Shown piece by piece: positions 15,301 to 24,500 of a stretch of 64,000 nt of DNA (position 1 is its first letter; every line of letters starts with the position of its first letter). Source of the DNA: Strongylocentrotus droebachiensis (taxonomy: Eukaryota > Echinodermata > Echinoidea > Camarodonta > Strongylocentrotidae); NCBI GenBank assembly GCA_035222895.1, contig JAVYIG010007239.1, forward strand, positions 36,001 to 100,000. Reading direction: 5' to 3'. The position numbers were made by a program, and so were the translations under genes. The notes under the pieces are model-generated. The model searched no databases. It saw only the letters and a list, made by a program, of their open reading frames with translations, and was not told the DNA's origin.

Positions 15301-15602
15301 AAGCATCCAGGGAGCAGGATTTTGACGGCCTTCTCAAGACAGTAGCTAAGCGGATTCATAAAGATGATGACATCGACAGTCTAGGCGGTGAATTGGGTTT
15401 TGAACCTCCGGAAATACAACGTTACATACACATAAACAGAAAGTACCTCAATGATACATACATGGGAACACTTACTATGCTTCGGGATTGGAGGAACAGA
15501 ACTAAAAGGTCGGAAGAACGTAAACAATTGAAGAAAGCCTTGAACGCGATTAATCATAACCGTCTGGCAGACGACCTCCTGAACGACGATATGGCAAGTT
15601 AG
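214..15602 (+). CDS. Gene A: ZU5-UPA-death domain protein, C-terminal part (UNC5-like), 5' partial
   Basis: Seven exons join in frame: 214-326, 2138-2443, 7361-7593, 9993-10118, 11581-11728, 12370-12424 and 15293-15602. All junctions have AG acceptors and GT donors with matching phases (1, 1, 0, 0, 1, 2). They give ~429 residues ending at TAG. Visible residues 1-37 are a charged linker, 38-139 a ZU5 domain (GNFGALGGKL, HIPPGAL), 140-217 a UPA-like segment (VSVSHFSGGF), 218-326 a less conserved part, and 327-429 a death domain. In known families this order forms the cytoplasmic half of UNC5 netrin receptors and also occurs in PIDD1, where ZU5-UPA holds the death domain inactive. The upstream part, which would show whether this is a receptor, lies outside the window. 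Introns carry hAT-like elements and LINE relics. The role in death or netrin-type signalling is inference from domains. Confidence 0.85.
690..1000. repeat. Internal ~110-bp tandem units of the hAT-like element
   Basis: Three diverged copies of a unit holding CTCTAATAATTT-like sequence, CGATTCGT and GTACCGTTCTCGACT (read in reverse relative to the copy at 10440-10960). Each also carries a GCGCGAAGCGCGGAA segment. Confidence 0.6.
1270..1615. repeat. Polypyrimidine tract (CT-rich)
   Basis: The + strand is almost purely C/T here, with CCCTCTTTTTTT-like units. Open frames on either strand are low-complexity translations, not genes. Confidence 0.85.
2138..2443 (+). CDS. Gene A exon: ZU5 domain
   Basis: The acceptor is TTATCAG at 2137 and the donor is CAG|GTAAC at 2443. 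The 102 residues match a ZU5 domain: GNFGALGGKL at its start, then HIPPGALEEDEEISLWVL, GFQCNPSGLRFKKPAKL and the end of the domain before WNQSG. The glycine-rich start and the IPPGA motif are hallmarks of the family. Phase 1 on both sides. Confidence 0.9.
2444..4800. other. Gene A intron, mostly AT-rich unique-looking DNA
   Basis: No coding signal seen. At 3199-3300 an (ATA)n run is followed by TATATAGCGC and AAGCGCTTTACA, the look of a SINE 3' tail in reverse orientation. At 3940-4000 there are short tandem copies of ATGATGAAATTATGATAAATT. Confidence 0.5.
4825..6727 (-). mobile_element. Decayed non-LTR retrotransposon (ORF1, endonuclease, start of RT), antisense in gene A intron
   Basis: Read on the minus strand, three parts lie in retrotransposon order. 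At 6727-6413 an ORF1p-like end shows VNAHRLPQK and PIIAKFAIMRDRQ. At about 6365-5700 a broken AP-endonuclease has HGKGGGVAFYTRNDV near 6290 and GDFNID at 6158-6141. At 5478-4825 the N-terminal half of a reverse transcriptase has ANYRPTALLPSISKIL and NQYGFTKNHST. The catalytic FADD region is missing and the endonuclease is shifted, so it is dead. The motifs fit the jockey/CR1/I-type LINE groups, but the exact clade cannot be fixed by eye. Confidence 0.75.
6823..7058. repeat. Long foldback (inverted repeat, ~110-bp arms)
   Basis: The left arm 6823-6932 pairs with the right arm 6946-7058 around a ~13-base loop. For example, ATCCCTTCACTGCTATTAT on the left is matched by ATAATAGCAGTGAAGGGAT on the right. 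There are only scattered mismatches. It looks like a foldback MITE. Translated frames here are artefacts of the palindrome. Confidence 0.85.
7361..7593 (+). CDS. Gene A exon: UPA-like segment
   Basis: The acceptor is TATTTTAAAG at 7360 and the donor is TGG|GTAAAC at 7593. It completes a GGT codon from the ZU5 exon. The 78 residues include CSVQERWLEVSVSHFSGGF, a hydrophobic stretch, then KPILEVRFVKKPNNQEW. The EVSVSHFSGGF block is what is expected just after ZU5 in ZU5-UPA proteins. Confidence 0.85.
7600..7730. repeat. T-rich low-complexity tract
   Basis: About 130 bases of T-runs with A interruptions, ending in a G-run just after gene A exon 3. A similar short T-run then G-run lies at 7948-7972. 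Confidence 0.8.
8211..9716 (+). mobile_element. Decayed 5'-truncated LINE (RT domain to 3' end), sense in gene A intron
   Basis: Several frames carry consecutive RT motifs: AEIIPIPKSYPPTLLELRP (8246-8578), LTDFSKAFDRIDHN near 8750, GVPQGTKLGPILFLIMVND (8920-8980), DVDDLTI near 9015, and a C-terminal stretch with NIERIQKRACRNISGL (9205-9486). In-frame stops near 8579 and frameshifts near 8680 and 9006 break it. A 3' UTR follows, ending with AATAAAACTTTTATTAAATTG near 9705. It belongs to the CR1/jockey-type non-LTR group and is not functional. Confidence 0.85.
9993..10118 (+). CDS. Gene A exon 4
   Basis: The acceptor is GATTTTTCAG at 9992 and the donor is GAT|GTAAGT at 10118. It has 42 codons, phase 0 at both ends, and contains EVVFGRRKLTVACHLGEKS. 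It follows the UPA exon in frame and is probably a beta-rich continuation of the UPA region. Confidence 0.8.
10330..11043. mobile_element. hAT-like non-autonomous element with 8-bp TSD and internal tandem repeats
   Basis: The 8-bp direct repeat AATGAACA flanks it at 10322-10329 and 11044-11051. The ends are CAGGCGAGTAGCCAGG and the inverse of CAAGCGCGTAGCCAGG. Inside, from 10437 to 10935, are five copies of a ~115-bp unit containing ATTAAGAGTCGAGAACGGTA, CGTCTTCTTTCTCTAATAA and a GCTTCGCGCGGG block with G- or C-runs. The short frames here are not genes. Confidence 0.8.
10437..10935. repeat. ~115-bp tandem array inside the hAT-like element
   Basis: Five diverged units begin near 10440, 10560, 10676, 10797 and 10870, each with AAGAGTCGA followed by GGTACAACGAATCGTCTT-type sequence. 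The same units, in reverse, fill 690-1000. Confidence 0.75.
11581..11728 (+). CDS. Gene A exon 5
   Basis: The acceptor is TTTCCTCAG at 11580 and the donor is CCCAG|GTAAAA at 11728. It enters in phase 0 and leaves in phase 1. It contains KMSLKRKVTMYFLLDLTEES, then a hydrophilic end with KFNTRFPG. The beta-strand-like pattern leads to the linker before the death domain. Confidence 0.8.
12370..12424 (+). CDS. Gene A exon 6: short linker
   Basis: A 55-base exon between TCATGACAG (12369) and AAAT|GTGAGT (12424). It encodes VDERSKEHDTPSPSTVE, a flexible acidic and serine/proline-rich linker. The split codons on both sides (GGG and ATA) keep the frame open into the death domain, which supports this very short exon. 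Confidence 0.75.
12440..12515. repeat. (TG)n microsatellite
   Basis: TG-rich run with TATG interruptions just after gene A exon 6. A CA-rich run lies at 13211-13245 in the same intron. Confidence 0.8.
13715..14085. repeat. Dispersed ~370-bp repeat, copy 1
   Basis: Matches 34615-35003 in reverse orientation over its whole length. The shared blocks include GTTGAGTTCT, GATTGCATTGTGAAAGAAAC, GCAAGGTTCTGGAATCATC and ATTTTTCACCTCTTCCCAGA. The first part also resembles 56480-56580. Confidence 0.75.
14805..14858. repeat. Short perfect hairpin
   Basis: The arm ACATATTTGCATACTCACAC (14805-14824) is matched by its exact inverse at 14839-14858 around a 14-base loop. Confidence 0.8.
15293..15602 (+). 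CDS. Gene A last exon: death domain
   Basis: The acceptor is ATAAATATAG at 15292, which completes an ATA codon. It has 102 residues then TAG. A death-domain pattern is visible: LLKTVAKRIH, DSLGGELGFEPPEIQRYI, GTLTMLRDWRNRT, LKKALNAINHNRLADDLL. This is the usual C-terminal position for a death domain in ZU5 proteins. Confidence 0.9.
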
Positions 15603-16739
15603 TATGAACTAGGAAAAAAAGAGTTAAAATGTTGATGTATGTATGGTTTAATTTTGTACCATGCAAGCAGATTCCCTTTTTGTATACGTACATAAATAAC
15701 ACAAAGGCGAAACTGAAAAACCATGATCACATTTATTTAATTTAATTATTTAATGGTAGAAGTAGGCTTCAAAATGACAAATCGGCCAGTGTATTCTGAA
15801 TTTGGTCACAACTATAATTCTTTTTAAACTGCCTAATTTGTATGTGAGCCCCATTTGTTTAGTTTTTCCCCCCCTTTTTTTTTTAAAGAAAAGGCCATTT
15901 TCGTAATGTTATCAAATTGAATGCACCTTTATTTGTCAAGTGCCTTGTTACAAATTACTTCATTAAACTCTTATGAATAATTGTATTTTAATAGTCAAAA
16001 TGCGAATTGCATACATGCGGGGTTGTTGGGAAGGACAAGCCATAATTATTTTTGATACCTAGAAACAATTAATGTATACAATTCACAAGTTTTTATTAAA
16101 TCAAACATCATTGTCTTTAGAACTAACGAATAATCCGGGACACCTGCATTGCAGTCCGCGTAAAATACATAGAGAACTTTGATAACTAAAATTACGCGTC
16201 GATCACTGGTGGTTCGGTCACGTGCTTGTCATACTACAATTACATATTTACCCCCAATGACACCGTTGCTGGTTAAAATAGCCCCGCATACTTATGTTAT
16301 TTTCGGAAAAATATTCAACATAAAAACACGGTAAAATTATTTTGACCATGCAAAAAGTTGAATCTCCAATTTTAAGAACGTCGTTTGCAATGGCTCACGA
16401 GTAGGGGAATGGTCTCGTGACCGTGAGATCCAAGATTGGAAACTGAAAAGGCATTAATCCACATTGCCAATTATCTCGGAGATGACATAGAACAGTCGTT
16501 CCCTATAGTTGCTTACTTGCACATGCATTCCATGTAGCCAAGTGAATCATACCAACAAACCAATCAAACATGTTATTAGCGATATAATTTAGCGTAACTG
16601 GATGAATCATAATCTTCATAACATCCACATTAGTCTTGACATTGTAATTGAAATTGATTTTCAATATGATATCACATCCAACTGAAGAGATTAAAGCTCT
16701 GCGCATAAGATCTACACACATAATAGTGCCTATCCAGTC
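15603..16739. other. 3' flank of gene A
   Basis: AT-rich with no coding signal. No strong AATAAA was seen close to the stop, so the transcript end is not assigned. A worn tRNA-SINE copy lies at 16383-16510. Confidence 0.4.
16383..16510 (+). mobile_element. Worn tRNA-derived SINE fragment
   Basis: Contains AATGGCTCACGAGTAGG, GAATGGTCTCGTGACCGTGAG, GGCATTAATCC and TCTCGGAGATGAC, the same order as the better copies at 20162 and 51859. Confidence 0.6.
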
Positions 16740-17425
16740 TATATATCTAAGATATCATGAGTTTCGACTGTATGTCTGGAGATTATGATATTGAATGTTA
16801 AATGAATATACCATATGGTATGCTTTGCACTGCTGATAAGGTATTTTGCTGCATAGGTTTGCACATATAATGCGAAATGAACATGACGGTATAAAGATTT
16901 CGTATAACATCATATTTCAGTTTTTAGTTCATTATATTATGTGCGAAGGTCTGGATACGTTGAATGTCCATTACATTTATCCTTTATGATATCATATCTC
17001 GATGTAGAGTTTAGATTTTTGTGCACAAGCCTTCACATGCTGAATGTCCAATATATTTAGATGTCATATAATATCATATCTCGGTCTTGATTCTTTTATA
17101 TTTGTGTGCGTAATTCTGGGCATAATGACAAATATTAAATGTTGTTTCATAATATCACATCCCTATTGACTTTAGATTTGTTTTCATAAATCTTCACATA
17201 ATGTTGACTGGTATTAATATGATATCATAACTCACTGTTGATATTCGATTTTTGTGCATAAGTCTACACATTTTATTGCTGAAAGTCCAATTTATATAGA
17301 TTTCATAAAATATCGCTTATCACTGTTATGATTGGATTTGCGTGTATAAGTCTGCCAATTCCATCGTGAATCGGATGTTACAGTGCAAATAGGACTGCAC
17401 ATGTTGAAGCGAAATGTATGAAGGG
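16740..17425. repeat. Diverged ~90-bp tandem repeats
   Basis: Six to eight loose copies of a unit with ATATCATATCTC, GATTTTTGTGCA, AAGTCTGCACAT and TGAATGTCCA. The array resumes at 18060-18240 after an inserted element. Confidence 0.65.
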
Positions 17426-18039
17426 GTGACCAAAGTTCGCGCAGATTTTAGAACATATTAGAAAATGTGATATTCGATCCATGTTTTCTCATATTCTACA
17501 CAAATTTATTTATTTTAATTAACATCAAATGGGCGGAACAGGTATTTTACTACCAATTAGTTCAGCTAGAAAAACTTATAGTCAAAGGATTTCGGAGATA
17601 TCGCGATCTAAAAATTCGATGTCCGATCGTGCGTGCGCGCTGCATCTAAAAAAAAGTCATAAAAACTACGAGACCTAACATCACGCACGGAGGTTTACAG
17701 CTGATTTACACAAAAATACGATCCATCAAAAATAAGGTAATTTCATAAGAAAGCAAGGCAAAATATCATGCAACAAGTCAGTAGCACTCATTGCTTACAA
17801 TGTTTAGGATATCTGCTCTCAAAATGAAGATTTCCAGACCCTTATCGGTAAGTTATGAATTTTTCGGAACGGACGCAAATAACTGCAAAATTTGCCGATC
17901 TTTTGTCAATATTTTTACAATTTCGCACCCAATTCCCAACAAAAAAATTGTTTCTGGGTAATTTTATGATCCTATTTCCATTGGTGATATCAGATTTTCG
18001 AAATCTTACCGATTTTTTGAGAAAGCGAACTTTGGTCAC
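17426..18039. mobile_element. 614-bp element with 15-bp perfect TIRs
   Basis: Begins GTGACCAAAGTTCGC (17426-17440) and ends with its exact inverse GCGAACTTTGGTCAC (18025-18039). It splits a tandem array. No transposase is visible and the target duplication is unclear, so the superfamily is not assigned. Confidence 0.6.
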
Positions 18040-18238
18040 ACCATCATATGTACATTTTTCACTTATATTATTATACTGAGATTGGATTTTTGTGCACGAG
18101 TCTGCACATCATTATATGGTGAATGTCCATTGCATATATATTTGATATGATATACTTAGATTCGATTTGTATGCACAAGTCTGCACATGTGTTCGTGTTG
18201 TTACCATTATATCATATCCAACTATAACGCAGTTTGGT

Positions 18239-18527
18239 CTAGAGCGCTACACAATTCCATCATTTATTTGTCCTGTACAAAAGTCTGCACAAACCTATGA
18301 TTTTGAATTTCCATCGTGAATCGGATGTGACATTCTTCACTTCATACAAATCTATATGGGGATCGAAACTTCACTTTAACAATGCATCAATAAACGGTGC
18401 AGAACCACCCTGGAAATGGTATGAAGTGAAGAATGTCACATCCGATTCACGATGGAAATTCAAAATCATAGGCTTGTGCAGACTTTTGTACAGGACAAAT
18501 AAATGATAGAATTGTGTATCGCTCTAG
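18239..18527. repeat. Long foldback (109-bp arms)
   Basis: The left arm 18239-18347 and right arm 18419-18527 are nearly perfect inverses (for example TTCCATCGTGAATCGGATGT and its complement) around a 71-base spacer. It lies at the end of the ~90-bp repeat array and contains array-type sequence (AAGTCTGCACA). Confidence 0.85.
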
Positions 18528-20160
18528 GGAAGGGGGGGGGGGGGTTCTTCCTATTAAATTGAAGAAAGAGAGACAGAGATGGTAGGTGGGGGAGCATACT
18601 ACATTAGGAGACAATTATTTCATCTTAAAATCAATCGGCTCAATCCAATGTTTTGAGAAGTTCTCTTGATTCCCACAAAAGTTTAGTTTTTTGTAGATTT
18701 TGTGTGTAATAATTCATTCTAACGACTTAACATGTCTCCATTTTTTCGTGAAGCTTTAACACGTCGGTTGGTTTCTTTATTCCAACCTGTGCACAGTCAC
18801 TCATTTGCTTCACGTGTAATCCTGTAAAATGCTTTGGAATACCTTTGTAAATGATAAATGAGGTTGTATGTGTGTCTTGAAACATTTGTTATATGGCAAA
18901 TTACATTTATCAATACAACGATATAAGGGGAATGCCATAACTGCCACCTTCGACTACCCTCCTCATAGCTCCCTCAGTTAAGGTACGACATGTCACATCA
19001 TCTTCGATCTGAATCGGTTTATAAGCACATCAGTCATATAGTCTCGCTGCGACAACATGGAAAAATGGATACTGCAAAAAAGATATTTGGCAAGTGTTCT
19101 TGAACTCCTCACTAACCAGACACTTTGTGAAAGGTATATTGGTTTCATTCTATTTTGACTAACGTATAACGCAATGAATACTTCAATAATCTTTAAAGTC
19201 CACTCCGAATTGTATTAAGTTAAACCGAAAATGGAAATTCTTTTTGCCCAATTGATCGTGAGCCCGGGAGCCACTGAGCAGCGCCAGATCGACAACGCTC
19301 TATCCTTTATTGTTGAACGCCAAACAAGGTAGCATCAACTCCCGTATTTTAACTTCTTTTGGTATGACGCGGCCGGAAAAGTGCAAACAATAAGTAATCC
19401 GGGAGTGATTTGTAAGGAAAATTTAATAGCGTATTTTTTTCCGTATGTATATATATATATACAAAAAAATAATTGAATGTCCTGCGTCTGGTGGTCTTTT
19501 TTTTTGTATCACCTTACATTTTAAAAGAATTAGGATCAAACAAAGGTACTTTTACTTATATAATTTATTTGGAAAATGAACTGTTCAGAAATCATCTGAT
19601 TAATATATTTTTATTCCATTTCATAACGTAGCTTAGTAGAATATTATTTTATCGATGATATCGTACAGTACAAAGGCAAGGGAAAGAGCTATCAAGATAT
19701 TTACACTTTTTATTTAAACTCTCAACTTGTTTCCTCTCCTCCGTTTTGCTATAAATACCAAGATATCTAGAAATAATAACAATGAAGGTGCAAATAATAA
19801 TAAACCATATAACATATACACCACAATAATAAAGTACTTATAATGTTTATCATTTTACAATCACATTTACTGATCTTAGATGAATTTTGCGCTATCCCAG
19901 GTGATTTAAAGTGATCTCACAAGGGCGCTGGATAAACAATTATACTTTCTTAAAGTCCCCTATTGGTACCTGAAATGCTAGCTATTGGGAACCAATCCAA
20001 AAGTAATGTCAACGTTATTTCCATTTTTGGTTAGTTTAAGTTTCTAATTCGGGTCTATGGTGTAAATGAAGTAGTGAAAATATTGTAACTAAAGGTAGAG
20101 ATATTCGTTAACCAAAGCCTTTGACAATTAAAAGTGTAAGGTTCTTGTATTTGAAACTTT
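18528..20160. other. Intergenic, no gene seen
   Basis: A G-run at 18533-18544, then AT-rich DNA without coding signal up to the SINE at 20162. Confidence 0.4.
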
Positions 20161-20161
20161 T

Positions 20162-20365
20162 AAGGAGACGCAATGGCTCAGTGGTAGAGCAGTGGTCTCG
20201 TAGCCGGGAGACCCCGGGTTCGAAACCAAGTCGATTTGCCAGTGCCCTTTGGTGAGGCATTAATCCTCATTACTAAGTACCTCGGAGAGGACTAAAGGCC
20301 GTCGGTCCTCTGGTTGCTTTCTTACAAGCATACACATGGTTTCATAGCGTCGGGTAAAACAAACC
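20162..20365 (+). mobile_element. tRNA-derived SINE, family 1
   Basis: The tRNA-like head has a box A-type TGGCTCAGTGGTAGAGC and box B GGTTCGAAACC. A body follows with AGTGCCCTTTGGTGAGGC, ATTAATCCTCATTAC, CTCGGAGAGGAC and GGTTGCTTTCTTACAAGCAT. The same body occurs at 51859, 48290 and 16383, so this is a repeat and not a tRNA gene. Confidence 0.8.
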
Positions 20366-21087
20366 ATCAAGCCAAACCAATAGTATTCTTTTGCATATTT
20401 TTCTTCGGTTTGATATGAATAATTCCTACGTATAATTATCATAGAGGACGAAATATCAAATATATTGTGCCTTTTTAAGTAGCCGTGTTTTTAAAATGTT
20501 TTTATAGATGCACAAATTGACGCGCAGTTCCTCTTTTATGTTCAAAATTGCAAACCTTATCTTTTTATTCGACAATTTGTATAATAAAAGCTTAAATTGT
20601 GAACCTAAATTTATATTTCCAGTTTTCTTTCTTGTGGGTCATTACGTAATGATTAGTGTAATGCAACACACACCTTATTAAAAAAAACGATGAAAAATCG
20701 TCATAACTCACTGATCTCGTTAATAAAATGATGTTTAAATAAGCCTATGAAACACACATTATGAGTATTATCAATTGTATTATTAGCATTATTTTAATTG
20801 TTATTGTTATTGCTATTATCATCATTATTATTATTATGATCATTGTCGTTATTACTTTTATTTGTTTAAAAAATTAGTAGTAGTAGTAGTAGAATGGTAC
20901 AATATCAAAGAAAAGCAACGAAAACAGACATATTATTATTGTAACTGTTATCATTACAATTATTGTAATTTTCTTTGTAATCTTCATTATCATCAAAGTC
21001 GTTGTCGTCATCTTCATCATCGTCCTCGTTTTAATCATAATAATATCCCTGAAATTCCAAAGGGTACAGTTTTTGATTGCATGGAGT

Positions 21088-21352
21088 GTCTTGTCCGAGT
21101 GGTTTAAAGCGCTTGACTGGAGATGCGTAGGTCGAGGGTTCGAATCCGGACACGGCACTTCTATCCTTTGGCAAAATATACCTGCACATGCTACTCTCCA
21201 TATATGGGTTAAATGGGTAACTGGTAGGATGCTACCGGTGTGAAGAATGTGCATACATTGTTTGCGGGCAAGCCTGAATTCGATGACCGGGGTAATGATA
21301 TATCTGTAATCCTGTATTAAGCGCTATATAAAAGCGGAATATTATTATTATT
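21088..21352 (+). mobile_element. tRNA-derived SINE, family 2
   Basis: The head has TTGTCCGAGTGGTTTAAAGC and GGTTCGAATCC (Leu/Ser-tRNA-like). The body includes GAAGAATGTGCATACATTG and GCGGGCAAGC. The tail is TTAAGCGCTATATAAAAGC followed by ATT repeats. A related copy lies in reverse at 51245-51440. Confidence 0.75.
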
Positions 21353-21368
21353 AATTAGTTTTGTTCTG

Positions 21369-21574
21369 TTAATTTCCAAAATATGCTGATGAGCTAAACG
21401 AATTAGAGCTGCTAGAATAGTCTGAATGGTTATTCATCTCATCAGGGTTGAGTGGTAAGAGACAGAGAGTCTCATCCTCACCGGTGAAAGAACAATCCTC
21501 GTTGCCATCGCAACGGCCGCCAGGAGGGATGCACTCTGGTGAGAACTGACAAGCCACTTCTCCATCTATACAAT
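21369..21574 (-). CDS. Gene B last exon: LDLa 4 and tail
   Basis: The acceptor on the minus strand is TTTATTCAG. The LDLa has Cys 472, 479, 485, 492, 498 and 508 with the [15 protein letters not shown] calcium box, then a tail rich in Ser and Asn ending FGN and a stop. No membrane segment or protease follows. Confidence 0.85.
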
Positions 21575-24500
21575 CTGAATAAATGAGATTGGAAAACATA
21601 AATATGGTTCATACGGCTTACTGCGAATCATCGGATCATCGCGTCGGGTCGGCTAGACGCGTTACCCGACCTTTTGTGAAAATATGCCCCGTTGTTCATG
21701 ACATTTCGGGGGTAATGTTTGTGAAATAAATACCCGTCATCAACAAATGGTCTGGTCCAATTTACCCGACACTTTGTGAAATCATTTGGCAAATCAAGGA
21801 AAGATCGCGTGACCTGAAGACTTCGATTCACGAAAGGGCCGTGTAACGAGACCACCCGACCGGACTCGATGACGCGATGACGAGATGACTTGTAGTAAGC
21901 CGGTTAACATTGTTCATTTCAATTCAAAGTAACATTTGATATTCTTCCACTTTTTTTTCTTATCAACAAAATACCAAAACATGAAATAGTGCATATATAA
22001 TGAAATAAGCAATTTTAAGAGCATATTAACATATTCAATTTAAGGAAGATGGCGTAAATCATATCTAAAAGCCTAGGCCAGATATGCCTAAAAAGAAAAC
22101 AAGGGAAAATGTAGTTGAATTTGCACCGTAGAGTGATAATATAATGCTAACGTGGAATATTTCAACGAGGGTTTAACCGCTAGATCGATCCCCTCAGTGA
22201 AAAGTTGCACATCTTTCTGTTCTGTGCTGATCCCAGAGTAAATATATGTTGACTTGCATATTTGGATCGTACCCTTCGTAAGTTGCTTTTGTAGGTCTAC
22301 TTTTTGCCTTTGTTACCTTTGCAAATTGTAAATTAATGTTTCTTTTTTACAAAGTTCAGATAACTGAGAAGCAAAGAGCGATGCGAAAGAATCACTCACG
22401 AAACCCATACCGACACTCTCTAGCAAACCGATTCCAGTAGTCATCATTAGGCTCGTAACTTTGAGACATGGGTATCTGTAATGTGTACACCTATGACGCC
22501 TGAGTATATTACATCATTTTTGGAACGTTTCAAATGAGATTTGAGAGAGAAATGGTACAACGGTATTAAAAGGCACAAGTGACAGTAGAGGTAGACAAAG
22601 AGAGAGAGAGAGAGAGAGAAGGAGGGAGGGAGAGAGATGAATGGGAGGACAGGAGGGGAAATAGTTACTTAAGTAACTGATTGATATATTAAAGTAGCAT
22701 ACCCGTTGAAGGAACCGCTGTGACAATGAAGGCGCCCTCTACGATGTCATAGTCGCTCTGGTATAGTACAACCCATACATTGTCGTTTCTCGCGTAAAAT
22801 GGATTCAAATCACCCGGGCTCACGGCGTGGGCCTCGGTAAAAGCCGCCAGAGGAGCCCGCGTTGCGTTCAGACCTCGCCCAAATTTGAGGAACGACGCGC
22901 CGCTTCCAGTAATTCTGACCGTCACGTTGATGAGAAATTCGGCTGGAACTTCGGGGGAGCTGAAGAACCAAAGACCAAAGGCGCCAGGGCCGTGGAATCC
23001 AGTCTTTTGTAGAGGAATAGGGAGACTGGTGACGCGGGAGTTGCTGATTGTGAGATTCACATTTTCTGTGATAAAAGAAAGGTTAAGTATTAAAATCGGT
23101 AATACGTGTATTACAATTTTGCTTACTGACATTTTTCGTTTTTTTTAATTTTGGTTTAATTCATTCTAGGAGTCAGAACCGTGAGCGACTAACTTTGCTT
23201 GATTGATTGCAGAAATATCGAAAATCACGGGGAATATGTGAAGGCTTGAGTTTACACTAAAGAGGTAAATAAGTATATGTCAATGCCTTTAACTATTCAA
23301 GTGTCAAGGGACATCAATTCAAGGAGAACGTGCATTTGGTTTAGCCCCTTTACAAAAAACAAAATGGTATTAGAAGTATAATGGAACGCAAATTTATTTA
23401 TAGAAAGTAGTCGTAGCAATAGAAGCAGGTGCGGTTGTAGAAAAAGATACCTTTGTTTTGTTGAGGGGGGCTACTTAGTGGAGCTGAACGGGGGTCCTTG
23501 CATTGGTTCTCTACATGTGCTTCGCTTTAATTCATTAATAATTAATTTTAAAAAATATTAGGGTCAGGGGCTTGACGAGCTAAAGCTAAATACCAGCAAA
23601 CGATTCGAAATGGCAGACATCTTCTGATTCGTCTTCATGATGAAGGCAATCTGGAGTGAAGTCGCAGAGGGCGGTCTTGGGAATACAAGAATTGGTGAAT
23701 GGACATTGGTATTCGGTGACCTTGTTACATGTGCCTGTAAGTGGAAAAATAGAATAGCGGGGATTAGTAATAATTATTAAGAGCTACGTATCCAGATTTG
23801 AAATGCCCAAAATATTGTTGTTACCACTGTTTATGATAATTTTCCTGTTATATTAGTATGTTGATTTGTGTACTACTGTGCGGATTATTAATATTAAAAA
23901 GTGCATTTACTTTCGTCTCGATCAGACCTTGAAACGTGTTCACGTTTTTCTTCGCTTAGTTTTCATCATCGAATGGTAAGCATATTTTTTATAATTCGAC
24001 CGATGAAACATAATGCATAAACTTTATCAATATGGAAGTTTTTCTCAATGAAAAAAAGTCACGTTTGATTCTAAATTCGATGACTTACAATTCAGTTCAT
24101 CCTCCCCTTCATCACAGTCGGGCGACCCGTCACACCGATAACTCGGATCCACACATAGTCCACTGCCACATAGGAAGCCTTCATCACAGGCTAGAAAGGA
24201 AAGTCAATAATAGAATGTTATAGTGTGGAAGAGTGTTGGAAGAAGTCCATTCGCCCTAGTCCGGGAGTTGATTCGAAACAAGTAGACTCGTTGGCCTTTA
24301 GTCTGGTACACTTTAAATACAACGCTGCTCTAATAGGCTTTTGTTCAAAATCAGATTCAACAAATGAAGTTAGTCTGATGACTAAGTTTTATTTTTTAAA
24401 CGTGATCTTAGATATTTACTGAATTAGTAGAATACGGAAAACATAAGTCATTTTAAGGCCCTTTGAGACGACAAAAGCCGAGCCGAGTTAGCTTGACATA

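Noticed and set aside
20162..20234. tRNA gene
   Set aside because: It has box A- and box B-like motifs, but the acceptor stem does not pair and the SINE body follows, as at three other sites.
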